A stretch of DNA of 64,000 nt from the NCBI GenBank assembly GCA_029260455.1, contig JAJDDF010000003.1, forward strand, positions 55,769-119,768, written 5' to 3'. A model generated the notes under the pieces. That model was not told where the DNA came from and did not search any database. It was given only the letters and a program-made list of their open reading frames with translations. The DNA comes from Phycisphaerales bacterium (GTDB lineage Bacteria; Planctomycetota; Phycisphaerae; Phycisphaerales; UBA1924). Positions 45,816 to 55,155 of the stretch are shown here, one piece after another (the stretch's first letter is position 1; each line of letters starts with the position of its first letter). A program made the translations under genes and the position numbers.

Positions 45816-47104
45816 TGAAGAGGCACATACACATTGCAAGACATGTTGTTTTTGGCGCGCTGTGCGTGCTAGGCATCGCGCTTACAGCGAGTGCGCAGAA
45901 TATCGCGGTGCGCGGCGAGACCGTACACACCATGGCGGGCGAAGTGATCCGTGATGGCATCGTGATCGTGCGCGATGGGAAGATTGTTTCAGTGGGACCC
46001 GCGGCAACAACAGCGGTGCCCCCAGGCATGCGCATGCTCGAAGCTGTGGTCGTCACGCCCGGCTTGATCGATGCGCATTCGACTGTTGGATTAACAGGGA
46101 TTCTGAATCAGAAGCAGGATCAGGATCAATTCGATCATTCAAGTCCGATGCAGCCGGAGCTGCGCGCCATTGATGCATACAACGCGCAAGATGAACTGGT
46201 CGGGTGGTTGCAGTCCTTTGGCATTACGACGGTACACACTGGGCATGCGCCGGGTGAATTGATTTCGGGGCAGACGATCATCGTCAAGACGCGAGGCAAC
46301 ACGGTGACGGATGCACTTGTGAAAGACAACGTGGCTGTGGCGGCAACCCTGACAGGGGCTGCGCGCAAAAGCGGTGGCAAAAGTCCGGGCACGCGCGGCA
46401 AAATGATCTCAATGCTGCGCGCCGAACTCATCAAGGCCCAGGAATACAAGGCGAAACTGGCGCGCTATCAGGACAAGATTGACAATGGTGGCGATGGTGA
46501 TGAAGCAGGTGACGATGAGGGCGAGCCGCCCGTGCCGCCCAAGCGCGACCTGCGGATGGAAACACTTGTTGATGTGCTCAATGGCTCCGTTGCGCTGATG
46601 GTGACAGCGGATAAGGCGCAGGATATTGCAAGTGTGCTGCGCTTGAAAGATGAGTTTGAGATCACGGTGTGGCTTGATGGTGCTGCGGAAGCGCATGTGA
46701 TGATTGACAAGATCAAGGCTGCGGATGTTCCCGTGATCGTGCATCCCGCGATGGCGCGGGCGTTTGGTGATCGCGAGAATCTGAGCATGGAGACCGCAGG
46801 CAAGCTTGCTGATGTAGGTATTTTTATTGCGCTGCAAAGCGGGTACGAAGGGTATGTGCCCAAGGTCCGGGTTGTGCTTTTCGAAGCAGGCGTTGCGGCG
46901 GCGAACGGGCTTGGCTTTGACCGGGCGCTGCGCGCCATCACGATTGATGCAGCGCGCTTGCTTGGTATTGATGAGCAGGTTGGTTCTCTTGAAGCGGGCA
47001 AGGATGGCGATATCGCGCTGTATGACGGCGACCCATTCGAATATGCCTCACATTGCATCGGTGTTGTGATCGATGGTGTTGTTGTCAGTGAGGGATCGAA
47101 CTAA
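45815..47104 (+). CDS. Secreted amidohydrolase-like protein, metal site incomplete
   Basis: Signal peptide (MKRHIHIARHVVFGALCVLG, ending near TASAQ). The fold is amidohydrolase, with TPGLIDAHSTVG keeping only the first His of H-x-H; the later positions read MVTADKA, VWLDGA and ALQSGYEG instead of His and Asp. An acidic insert (GDGDEAGDDEGEP) lies near 225. It seems to be a non-catalytic partner of the upstream enzyme, as at the first locus (18.8-23.5 kb). Confidence 0.85.
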   Translation: MKRHIHIARHVVFGALCVLGIALTASAQNIAVRGETVHTMAGEVIRDGIVIVRDGKIVSVGPAATTAVPPGMRMLEAVVVTPGLIDAHSTVGLTGILNQKQDQDQFDHSSPMQPELRAIDAYNAQDELVGWLQSFGITTVHTGHAPGELISGQTIIVKTRGNTVTDALVKDNVAVAATLTGAARKSGGKSPGTRGKMISMLRAELIKAQEYKAKLARYQDKIDNGGDGDEAGDDEGEPPVPPKRDLRMETLVDVLNGSVALMVTADKAQDIASVLRLKDEFEITVWLDGAAEAHVMIDKIKAADVPVIVHPAMARAFGDRENLSMETAGKLADVGIFIALQSGYEGYVPKVRVVLFEAGVAAANGLGFDRALRAITIDAARLLGIDEQVGSLEAGKDGDIALYDGDPFEYASHCIGVVIDGVVVSEGSN

Positions 47105-47110
47105 TTCGGC

Positions 47111-47932
47111 ATGGCAAAGGATGTGCTCAACGTTGCGCTGATTCGTGATGTGTTCTTTGACGCTGATGGTGCAGTGCGTCTTACGGCGCGACTGCGGGAG
47201 GCAAAGGACAAAGGCGCGGAACTTGTGGTGATCCCGGAGCTTGGTATCAACGAATGGCGGCCTTGGACAAAGGAGATGGTTGACGACGATGCAGAGCCGC
47301 CGGGCGGACCTCGGCACATGATGCAGTCGCAAGCGGCGCGCGAGGTGGGCATCGGGCTCATCGGGGCGGCGATTGTGCGCGATACCGCAACTGGGCGGCG
47401 AGAAAACACGGCCCTGATTTTTGATGCTCACGGGCAATTGGTTTCGACCTATGCAAAAATTCATCTGCCGGAGGAACCCGGGTTCTGGGAAACGAGTCAC
47501 TATCTACCGGGGGCGCGGCTTGCTGAGGTTGTGGAGGATTTCGGGTTGCCGTGTGCTGTGCAGATTTGTTCGGATATGAATCGGCCGCAGGCGGCGCAGA
47601 TTGCAGCGGCGAATGGGGCGATGGCGATCATCGGGCCGCGTGCGACGGAATCGAAGACTTTTGAGCGATGGAAGCCGGTGTGGATCGCGACCGCAAGGAC
47701 GAACGCGGTGTATGTGTTGTCCGTAGATCGTCCGGGGCCGGAACATGGGGTGTTGATGGGCCAGCCCACGATTGCAATTGACCCGGATGGCACGGTTATG
47801 CTTGAAACGATGGAGCCGGTGGCGGTGGTAACACTGGAGCGATCAGCGGTGGACAGGGCCCGGACGAACTATCCGGGATACCTGGCATGTGAGACGAAGC
47901 TCTATGCTGAGGGCTGGGCAAAGGTACCCTAA
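47111..47932 (+). CDS. Carbon-nitrogen hydrolase (nitrilase superfamily)
   Basis: The Glu-Lys-Cys triad is visible: Glu in VVIPELGINEW, Lys in YAKIHLPEE, Cys in VQICSDMNRP. Length 273 fits omega-amidase or N-carbamoyl-putrescine amidase-like members. The specific substrate cannot be told. Only 6 bases separate it from the upstream amidohydrolase-like gene, which suggests joint handling of amide compounds, an inference from position. Confidence 0.9.
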   Translation: MAKDVLNVALIRDVFFDADGAVRLTARLREAKDKGAELVVIPELGINEWRPWTKEMVDDDAEPPGGPRHMMQSQAAREVGIGLIGAAIVRDTATGRRENTALIFDAHGQLVSTYAKIHLPEEPGFWETSHYLPGARLAEVVEDFGLPCAVQICSDMNRPQAAQIAAANGAMAIIGPRATESKTFERWKPVWIATARTNAVYVLSVDRPGPEHGVLMGQPTIAIDPDGTVMLETMEPVAVVTLERSAVDRARTNYPGYLACETKLYAEGWAKVP

Positions 47933-47969
47933 CATTTGCCCGTTGGCGGCAGATCGTCGGGAGGGTGTG

Positions 47970-49646
47970 ATGTCACTTGAACTGATGTGTAGCAATCAGG
48001 AAATTGGTTTGGTGCCGCTTGATGTGCGGACGTTATCGATCGGTCGGCATCCGGACAATGACATCTGGCTCAAGGAGGACGATGTTGCGTCGCGTTTTCA
48101 CTGTGTGGTCGAGCCCGAGGACGGCGGATGGCTCATTAAAGACTTGGGGTCTCGCAACGGCACGCACATCAATGGTGAACAGGTGGTGAGCGCTAAGCTG
48201 GTCGCGGGCGATGCGCTGCAGATCGGTAAGCACGATTTTGAAGTGCGCGCCAGGAAAATCAAGCAATCCTCACAGCGACCAGAGACTGCGGGCGTTTCGA
48301 GCAGTGGAAGCGGCGAAAAGAAACAGGCGCGTGTAGCGCCAAAGATTGGTGCGATTGCTGCAGAGCCGGATTCGAGTGATGGCGGTGCGTGGGAAGCGCA
48401 GCTTCGCGCGACCCTTGACACACTTGCGCCCGGTTGGTCCCGCGCCCCAGCGCCGACGCTCATTGATGCAGACGGCACACCCACGAGTGTGCTTGATACC
48501 GGCGCAGGTCCGGCGCTTGCGCTGCGGCTTGTGCTGCTCACTTCAGGGGCGGCGCATGCGACGGACATTCATTTCGAGCCGCGCAGAGATCATGCAACAT
48601 TGCGCATGCGCATCGATGGCACGATGGTGCATATTCTGAATATGCCTTCGGATCTTGGCGAGCGCATGCAAGCGATGGTGAAGACCGCGTGTCAGTTCCG
48701 TCAGGCGGCGCGCAACGCGGTACAAGATGGTCACTTTGGCGTGCAGCATGCTGATCGGCGCGTTGATTTTCGGGCAAGTCTGACGCCCACGGTGCACGGC
48801 ACAAAATTGGTGCTCCGCGTGCTTGATTCGCGCTATGCGCCGCGGTCGATTGCCGAACTTCGCATGCCGGACTGGATTCGCATGCGCATCGACAAAACGT
48901 GCGAGCAGGAAGCGGGCATGTTAATGGTCGCAGGGCCCACGGGTTCGGGCAAGACCACAACGCTTCACAATTGCATTCGCGGCATCGATCGTGATGCACG
49001 CAACGTTATCACGATTGAAGACCCAGTTGAATATCATCTCGATGGAACAACGCAGATTCCGGTAAGTGAAAGTCAGAACTTCGGAGATATCTTGCGGTCG
49101 GTGCTCCGCCAGGATCCTGATGTGATTTTGGTGGGTGAAATTCGCGATGACGAAACGGCGCGCACCGCAATGCGGGCCGCGATGACGGGGCACCTTGTCT
49201 TCTCGACCATTCACGCCAAAGATGCGATTGGAGCGGTGTTTCGCCTGCTTGATCTTGGTGTCGAGCCCTACCTTGTTGCGAATTCCATTGAAGTGATTCT
49301 CGCCCAGAGGTTAATTCGTCTCTTGTGCGATGCGTGCAAACGCTCGGTGCGCGTAGCGCCGGGGCAGGCAACGCGCATGGGGCGTTTCCTTGAAGGGCGT
49401 GACGAATTGCAGGTGCCCGTCGGGTGCACGCGATGCCTGCGCACAGGCTTTGCAGGCCGACGTGCCGTCTTTGAGATGGTCGAGTTCAACGACGAACTGC
49501 GCGATTGCGTGCTGACAACGCCATCGATTCAATCGATGAAGGCGATTATCGACCGCGGCGTTTTCCATACGCTGCAGGAATCCGGATGGACGATGGCCGC
49601 CAATGGCCAGACATCACTTGAAGAGATCGAGCGCATCGCGGGTTAG
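47970..49646 (+). CDS. FHA domain fused to type II/IV secretion ATPase (GspE/PilB)
   Basis: Residues 1-95 form an FHA domain (SIGRHPDNDIWL, SRFHCVVE, LGSRNGTHING), which binds phosphothreonine peptides. From about residue 150 a GspE/PilB ATPase follows: Walker A GPTGSGKTT near 323, the Asp box EDPVEYHLDG, Walker B-type ILVGEIRDDETA and a His box STIHAKDA, then two zinc-binding CxxC pairs (CDACK and CTRC). The ATPase is complete. ATG 47970 has GGGAGGG upstream; the longer frame at 47889 is inside the nitrilase gene. Confidence 0.85.
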   Translation: MSLELMCSNQEIGLVPLDVRTLSIGRHPDNDIWLKEDDVASRFHCVVEPEDGGWLIKDLGSRNGTHINGEQVVSAKLVAGDALQIGKHDFEVRARKIKQSSQRPETAGVSSSGSGEKKQARVAPKIGAIAAEPDSSDGGAWEAQLRATLDTLAPGWSRAPAPTLIDADGTPTSVLDTGAGPALALRLVLLTSGAAHATDIHFEPRRDHATLRMRIDGTMVHILNMPSDLGERMQAMVKTACQFRQAARNAVQDGHFGVQHADRRVDFRASLTPTVHGTKLVLRVLDSRYAPRSIAELRMPDWIRMRIDKTCEQEAGMLMVAGPTGSGKTTTLHNCIRGIDRDARNVITIEDPVEYHLDGTTQIPVSESQNFGDILRSVLRQDPDVILVGEIRDDETARTAMRAAMTGHLVFSTIHAKDAIGAVFRLLDLGVEPYLVANSIEVILAQRLIRLLCDACKRSVRVAPGQATRMGRFLEGRDELQVPVGCTRCLRTGFAGRRAVFEMVEFNDELRDCVLTTPSIQSMKAIIDRGVFHTLQESGWTMAANGQTSLEEIERIAG

Positions 49647-49661
49647 GTAAGCTGGCGGCCC

Positions 49662-52436
49662 ATGCCCACCCTCTCCTGGAACGAGATCCGCCAGCGTGCC
49701 ATCGCCTTTGGACGCGATTGGAAAGACGAAACGCGCGAAAACGCCGAGGCCCAGACCTTCTGGAACGAGTTCCTCAACGTCTTTGGGCGATCCCGCAGGC
49801 AAGTCGCAGCCTTCGAAGAGCGCGTGCGAAACCTCACGGGGGGCGTCGGGCGCATCGATTTGTTCTGGCCCGGAACGCTGATCGCCGAGCACAAGTCCGC
49901 CGGTGAATCGCTCGACAAAGCGACGGCTCAGGCGCTGGAGTATGTCCGCAATCTGATTGATGCCAAGCGAGACTCCGAAGTCCCCCGCTACATCATCGTC
50001 AGCGACTTTGCCACCATCGCCCTCCACGATCTCGAATCGGATGAGCCCGCATTCCAGTGCCGCGTCGAACAGCTCCACGAGCATGTCCAGCGCTTCGCCT
50101 TCATCGCCGGCTATGAAACCCGCACGCTCGACCCCGAAGACCCGGCAAACGTCGAAGCCGCCGAAATTCTCGCCAAGCTGCACGATGCCTTGGAAGCGGG
50201 CAACTACCCCGAGCACGATCTCGAGCGCTTCATGGTGCGCGTGCTCTTCTGTCTCTTCGCGGAAGACACGGGCCTGTTTGGCCAGCCCGACACCTTCGAG
50301 CTTTACATCCGCAACACCACGCGCGACGACGGCTCCGACCTGGGCCTGCACCTGCGCCAGTTCTTCGAAGTCCTCAACACGCCCACCGACCAGCGCCAGG
50401 CCAATCTCGATGAACAACTCGCCGATTTGCCCTATGTCAATGGCGATCTCTTTGCCGAGCGCCTGCCCGCCGCGGCGTTCAACAGCGACATGCGCGCCCG
50501 CCTGCTCAGTTGCTGCACGTTTTCGTGGAAGAAAATATCCCCCGCCGTCTTCGGCTCGCTCTTTCAATCCATCATGGAGGCGCCCGAGCGCCGCCAGATC
50601 GGCGCCCACTACACCTCCGAGCGCGACATCATGAAGCTCATCCGCTCACTCTTCTTAGACGACCTCCGCAAAGAGTTCGAGCGCGTCAAGCAAAACAAAA
50701 CCCAGCTCCGCAAGTTTCATGAGCGCCTGGGCACGCTCACCTTCCTCGACCCCGCCTGCGGGTGCGGCAACTTCCTCGTCATCGCCTATCGCGAACTCCG
50801 CAAGCTCGAAATCGACATCTTGCTTGCGCTCCATCCACCGGGCCACCGCCAGCGAATCTTCAACGTCCGTCAGGAACTGCACATCGATGTCGATCAGTTC
50901 TTCGGGATCGAGATCGAAGAGTGGCCCGCGCGCATCGCCGAGGTTGCCATGTGGCTCATGGACCACCAGATGAACCTCGTGGTCTCGACCACCTTTGGCC
51001 AGAACATCATCCGCCTGCCGCTCGAGCGCAGCGCCACCATCCGCTGCGCTAACGCCCTGCGGCTTGATTGGAACGATGTCCTGCCCGCCGAAGAATGCTC
51101 GTTCGTGCTGGGAAATCCGCCGTTTGTGGGGCATCATCTTCAGACACGAGAGCAAAAGGAAGATCAGAATCGCATCTGGTCTGAACTCAGCGCGTCGGGC
51201 GTGCTTGACTATGTGACATGCTGGTATCGCGTCGCCGGTGACTACATCCAAGGCACGTCCATACGCTGCGCATTTGTGTCTACCAACTCTATCAACCAAG
51301 GTGAGCAACCGGGCATTTTCTGGCCTGCTCTCCTTGCGCTGGGTGTGCGCATTCAGTGTGCCCATCGCACATTCAAGTGGGTCAGTGAAGCACGGGGGAG
51401 AGCCCATGTGCATGTTGTGATCATTGGTTTTGGTCTTGCCGACGTATCACAGAAGGCGATCTGGGAATACGACAATGCTGACGGAGATGAGGGCTCGATC
51501 GTTGCAGCCAAACAAATCAACCCCTATCTCTTTGATGGCACGCCCACAGTCTTGACGAACCGACGGAAAGCGCTTTGCGATGTTCCCCAAATGCGGTACG
51601 GCAACAAACCGACAGACGGCGGCCATTTCATACTGACGCCCGAAGAACGTGACGAACTGCTTACCCAAGAGCCGGGCGCGGCACCATATATTCGTCGATA
51701 CGTTGGCGCTGCCGATTTCCTTGACGGGAGTTTCCGGTATTGCCTGTGGCTGCCCGACATCGAACCCGACAAGTTACGCTCGATGCCGCTCGTCGCAGCC
51801 CGAGTTCAGGCGGTGCGCGACTTTCGGCTGAAGAGCAAGGCGGCGACAACGCGCGAATATGCCAACTATCCGACCCGGTTCAGACAGGTAGCGCAAACCG
51901 ATGGGCGCTTCATTCTGATTCCACGGCACACTTCGGAGGCGCGACAGTACATTCCGTTTGCTTACTTTGAATCCGACGTTGTAGCAAGCGACGCCTGCTT
52001 CTTCATTCCAGACGCTGAGCCCTACCATTTCGCCGTGATCAGCAGCTCCATGCACATGGCGTGGGTGCGCCAGTTCTGCGGGCGACTCAAGTCGGACTAT
52101 CGCTACTCCAAGGACATTGTCTACAACAACTTCCCCTGGCCGGAATCGCCCAGTGATGCGCAGCGGGCGGCGGTCGAGACTGCGGCACAAGCCGTGCTCG
52201 ATGCGAGGACTGCGCATCCCAACGCGACGTTGGCAGATTTATATGACCCGCTGGCGATGCCCAAGGACTTGCGCGATGCACATCGCGCCCTCGATCGCGC
52301 GGTTGACAAGTGCTACCGCGCTCAACCTTTCGCCAATGATCGCCTTCGGGTTGAATATCTCTTTGCGATGTGGGAGCGGTTGACGACGCCGCTGACGGCC
52401 ACGAAGAAGAAGACGAGGAAGAAGAAAAAGAGATGA
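49662..52436 (+). CDS. MmeI-like type II restriction-methylation protein, 924 aa
   Basis: A single-chain R-M protein. The N-terminus has a PD-(D/E)xK nuclease pattern: Asp66 in GRIDLFWPG and Glu76-x-Lys78 in AEHKSA. A helical region follows, then the amino-methyltransferase: SAM motif FLDPACGCGNFLV near 361 and catalytic NPPF near 484. The last about 300 residues likely hold target recognition; the very end is Lys/Arg-rich. The first half has strong C-ending codon use, unlike the flanking genes, suggesting transfer. The gene starts 16 bp after the FHA-ATPase gene, and its stop is followed directly by palindromic repeats. Confidence 0.85.
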   Translation: MPTLSWNEIRQRAIAFGRDWKDETRENAEAQTFWNEFLNVFGRSRRQVAAFEERVRNLTGGVGRIDLFWPGTLIAEHKSAGESLDKATAQALEYVRNLIDAKRDSEVPRYIIVSDFATIALHDLESDEPAFQCRVEQLHEHVQRFAFIAGYETRTLDPEDPANVEAAEILAKLHDALEAGNYPEHDLERFMVRVLFCLFAEDTGLFGQPDTFELYIRNTTRDDGSDLGLHLRQFFEVLNTPTDQRQANLDEQLADLPYVNGDLFAERLPAAAFNSDMRARLLSCCTFSWKKISPAVFGSLFQSIMEAPERRQIGAHYTSERDIMKLIRSLFLDDLRKEFERVKQNKTQLRKFHERLGTLTFLDPACGCGNFLVIAYRELRKLEIDILLALHPPGHRQRIFNVRQELHIDVDQFFGIEIEEWPARIAEVAMWLMDHQMNLVVSTTFGQNIIRLPLERSATIRCANALRLDWNDVLPAEECSFVLGNPPFVGHHLQTREQKEDQNRIWSELSASGVLDYVTCWYRVAGDYIQGTSIRCAFVSTNSINQGEQPGIFWPALLALGVRIQCAHRTFKWVSEARGRAHVHVVIIGFGLADVSQKAIWEYDNADGDEGSIVAAKQINPYLFDGTPTVLTNRRKALCDVPQMRYGNKPTDGGHFILTPEERDELLTQEPGAAPYIRRYVGAADFLDGSFRYCLWLPDIEPDKLRSMPLVAARVQAVRDFRLKSKAATTREYANYPTRFRQVAQTDGRFILIPRHTSEARQYIPFAYFESDVVASDACFFIPDAEPYHFAVISSSMHMAWVRQFCGRLKSDYRYSKDIVYNNFPWPESPSDAQRAAVETAAQAVLDARTAHPNATLADLYDPLAMPKDLRDAHRALDRAVDKCYRAQPFANDRLRVEYLFAMWERLTTPLTATKKKTRKKKKR

Positions 52437-52499
52437 CAGGCGAGACGCCTGTCCCACTAGGGAAGAATGAGGCGGGCGAGACGCCCACCCCACCAAGAA
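52437..52499. repeat. Mosaic palindromic repeat copies, between two stop codons
   Basis: Two related units: GGCGAGACGCCTGTCCCACT (52440 region) and GGCGGGCGAGACGCCC plus ACCCCACCAAGAA (52471-52499). The second matches 28301-28330. The repeat fills the whole gap between the stop of the MmeI-like gene and the stop of the convergent metallo-beta-lactamase-like gene. Confidence 0.8.
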
Positions 52500-53183
52500 T
52501 CAGAACGGTCCGCGCACCGGGTTCATCACCATTTCATCGCGGCCCAGGATGAGCAGGTCTGCGATTTCCAGTGCTTCTTGCAATGATTCCTTGGCACGTG
52601 CGCCGTCATGGGCGCGCTTGAGCACCTGAGCGCGCTCGATATGTTCGATGGTGGGAATGGCATCGCCGCAAATCATCAGGGTGTAGCGTGCTTCTGCGAT
52701 GAGCAGGCCGCAGGTGCCCGGTGAAACGCCCGGCAAGGGAAACAGATCAACGCGATTTGCAATTTTGTCGGGCGCAGCGGTGCAGCGCTGGAGCAGCGAA
52801 ATTTCACGCTCGATTTCATCTGCGAGCGCAGCATCTCCATGTTCGCGGGCGCGCTGAGCGGTTGCCACCATTGGCACACCAACCTGTTCGCGTTCCTGTT
52901 CGTGTATGAGCCACGTTGCGCCGTCGAACGCTTCCAGACTGCGTCGATTGTCAGGGTGAAAGCTGGTCAGAAAGACATGGGTGATGTCTGAAGGCGCGAC
53001 ACCGGCGCGTTCATCAAGGCGCGCCGTGAGTGCGACTGCGGGCAGACCCGGGTCAACAAGAATGAGTGCACCATCATCAGTGCGAAGGAGGGTTGTGGTG
53101 CTGTGCCCTGTGCGCACGGGCGAGCGCTCGTTGCGCAAGGGGTGTGCGTCAAGGGCGCCGATGCTGATGATGCGGTGAATCAT
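52500..53183 (-). CDS. Metallo-beta-lactamase-fold protein with degenerate metal site
   Basis: The fold is recognisable (ALILVDPGLPAVAL, MICGDAIPT) and the size, 227 residues, fits. But the metal motif HxHxDH reads S-F-H-P-D-N, and the late His positions are Ser (GVSPGT) and Arg (GRDEMV), so at least three of the usual ligands are missing. A non-hydrolase role or a single-metal variant is possible. It ends flush at the repeat and is about 25 bp downstream of the leftward coaD gene, in the same direction. Confidence 0.7.
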   Translation of the reverse strand: MIHRIISIGALDAHPLRNERSPVRTGHSTTTLLRTDDGALILVDPGLPAVALTARLDERAGVAPSDITHVFLTSFHPDNRRSLEAFDGATWLIHEQEREQVGVPMVATAQRAREHGDAALADEIEREISLLQRCTAAPDKIANRVDLFPLPGVSPGTCGLLIAEARYTLMICGDAIPTIEHIERAQVLKRAHDGARAKESLQEALEIADLLILGRDEMVMNPVRGPF

Positions 53184-53207
53184 GGGATGAAGATACTTAC
53201 GAAGTAG

Positions 53208-53795
53208 CTATGGGCGGTCAGCGATACTACGCAAAATCGCAGGGTTTTCTTTCTTTTTTCTTTGCAGGGCCTCGACCACGATCGGAGGGCACAGTGCGTT
53301 GAGCGCTGATGTGTCTTCACCCATCGCGGTGATCTGGCGGATGAGTGTCGAAGAGATATAAGCAAGGCTTTGCCCGGCGACAACAAACGCGGTTTCAATG
53401 CCCGAAACTTCGCGGTTGGTCACGGCCTGCTGCATTTCATTTTGCATATCGGAAATGTTGCGCACGCCGCGAAGGAGGACGGTTGCGCCGAAGCGCCGCC
53501 CAGCATCGACAGTCAGGCCGTCGTAATCGCGAACCTCGACTGGTGCGCCGCCATCAATTTCATTGGCAAGGAGCTCTTCGATGAGCGTACGCGAGAGCGC
53601 GAGGCGTTCATCGGCGCTGAAAAGCGTTTGCTTGTCTGGATTACAGCCGACGCCGACGATAATGCGGTCGAACAATCGCCTGCCGCGACGGATGACATCG
53701 AGGTGCCCGAACGTCGGCGGGTCGAAGCTGCCCGGATACATTGCGATGTGTTCGGTGTGGGCGGTGGAGGTGTTGGCGTGCGTGCGGTTGGGCAT
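53208..53795 (-). CDS. coaD: Phosphopantetheine adenylyltransferase
   Basis: Fourth step of coenzyme A synthesis: 4'-phosphopantetheine plus ATP to dephospho-CoA. The nucleotidyltransferase signature YPGSFDPPTFGHLDVI, LRGVRNISD, and the C-terminal ISSTLIRQI are present. ATG 53795 is chosen; a second ATG at 53741 lies just before the conserved core. The upstream about 20 residues (Thr/Ala/His-rich) are unusual for CoaD. Confidence 0.9.
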   Translation of the reverse strand: MPNRTHANTSTAHTEHIAMYPGSFDPPTFGHLDVIRRGRRLFDRIIVGVGCNPDKQTLFSADERLALSRTLIEELLANEIDGGAPVEVRDYDGLTVDAGRRFGATVLLRGVRNISDMQNEMQQAVTNREVSGIETAFVVAGQSLAYISSTLIRQITAMGEDTSALNALCPPIVVEALQRKKKENPAILRSIADRP

Positions 53796-53904
53796 AGGGA
53801 TGACTAGGGTAACGCCAGTGCGGGTAGGCGGCACATGAGGACAAAGAATCCCAAAGCTCTAGCATGGGGGTGGCCCAGCGAATGGGCCAGACGAGGGAAG
53901 TGCG

Positions 53905-55155
53905 TTGTTCAAACGTCGAAAACCAATCTTGACAGACCGGCCCATGCGCGTGCTGCAGTTCACCGACACGCTCGGTGACATCAATGGTGTGTCGCGGTTC
54001 ATTCAAAACCTGGCGCGATTGGCACATGAAGAGGGGCGCGATCTGACGGTCGTGACATCAACGCGATTCGCTTGTCCTGATATGCCAACGATTCGGAACT
54101 TCAAACCGTTGCTGTCCATGCCCATGCCGAAGTACGCCCAGCTTGATGTCGTTGTGCCGCCGGTGCTCTCGATGGTGCAATTTACACGTCAGAAAAGGCC
54201 GGATGTTGTGCATGTGTCAACGCCCGGTCCTGTTGGCGTGATTGGCGTGCTTGCTGCTCGGATGCTCCGCGTGCCGATCGTGGGGACGTATCACACGGAT
54301 TTTCCAAGTTATGTCGATACGCTCTTCGAGGACGACGGATACACGAAGATGTGCGAACTTTGCATGCGGTGGTTCTATCATGGTTTCTCGCGCGTGTTCT
54401 CGCGGTCGGATCAATTTTTGAATGAGATGAAGCGCGTTGGCATCAGTGAAAACAAAATGGTGACGCTGCGCAGCGGCATCGAAATGCGAGATTTTGGCGA
54501 GCGATTCCGTGATCGAAGCATCTGGCAGCGACTGGGAATCGACACCGAAGCTGATCTTCAAGGCAAACGATTGAAAGCGTTGTATGTCGGGCGGGTCAGC
54601 GAAGAAAAAAACCTGCCGCTGCTTGTGCACGTGTGGAAACGGATTCGTCAGGAGTGCGCCTCGCGCGGGATCACGGCAGAATTAGTCATCGTAGGCGACG
54701 GGCCGTATCGCAAGACCATGGAAACAGCGCTGCAAGATGATGGTGTGCACATGCTTGGCTTCAAACATGGCGAAGAACTGGCAACCATCTACGCATCGTC
54801 AGATATGTTCTTTTTTCCAAGTACGACTGACACACTCGGGCAATCGGTGATGGAGGCGCAGGTTTCCAGCCTTCCTGCATTGGTATCCGATCAGGGCGGG
54901 CCCAAAAGCATCGTGCGTGAGGGGACATCTGGATATGTGCTTGCGGGCAGTGATATTGATGCGTGGGTGAGGGCCGCGATGGTGCTACTTACCGATGAAG
55001 CGCAGCGCAGGGCAATGTCGAATGGTGCTATCGATGCGATGCGCGGGCGCGATATTCGTGACAGTTTCGAGCATTACTGGCAGGAACACGAAGCCGTCTG
55101 GCGTGAATATCACTCACCGGCGCGCGCGGAAAAAATCGTGGAGCAGCTGGGCTGA
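53905..55155 (+). CDS. GT4-family glycosyltransferase
   Basis: A GT-B glycosyltransferase: N-terminal DTLGDINGVSRFIQNLA, VVHVSTPGPVG and a C-terminal nucleotide-sugar part VGRVSEEKNLPLLV, VGDGPYRK, FFPSTTDTLGQSVMEAQ. It resembles mannosyl- or diacylglycerol-type transferases, but the acceptor cannot be inferred. The start TTG at 53905 has GAGGGAAG upstream; ATG 53944 (MRVLQF) is an alternative. It overlaps tadA by 42 bp tail to tail. Confidence 0.85.
   Translation: MFKRRKPILTDRPMRVLQFTDTLGDINGVSRFIQNLARLAHEEGRDLTVVTSTRFACPDMPTIRNFKPLLSMPMPKYAQLDVVVPPVLSMVQFTRQKRPDVVHVSTPGPVGVIGVLAARMLRVPIVGTYHTDFPSYVDTLFEDDGYTKMCELCMRWFYHGFSRVFSRSDQFLNEMKRVGISENKMVTLRSGIEMRDFGERFRDRSIWQRLGIDTEADLQGKRLKALYVGRVSEEKNLPLLVHVWKRIRQECASRGITAELVIVGDGPYRKTMETALQDDGVHMLGFKHGEELATIYASSDMFFFPSTTDTLGQSVMEAQVSSLPALVSDQGGPKSIVREGTSGYVLAGSDIDAWVRAAMVLLTDEAQRRAMSNGAIDAMRGRDIRDSFEHYWQEHEAVWREYHSPARAEKIVEQLG

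Noticed and set aside
49614..50609. Minus-strand frame of 331 residues under the MmeI-like gene
   Set aside because: Opposite a gene with clear nuclease and methylase motifs; Gly/Glu-rich composition of a shadow frame.
49662..52436. BREX/PglX or other multi-gene defence system
   Set aside because: No linked pglZ, brxL or similar genes; the single-chain nuclease plus methylase fits an MmeI-like enzyme.
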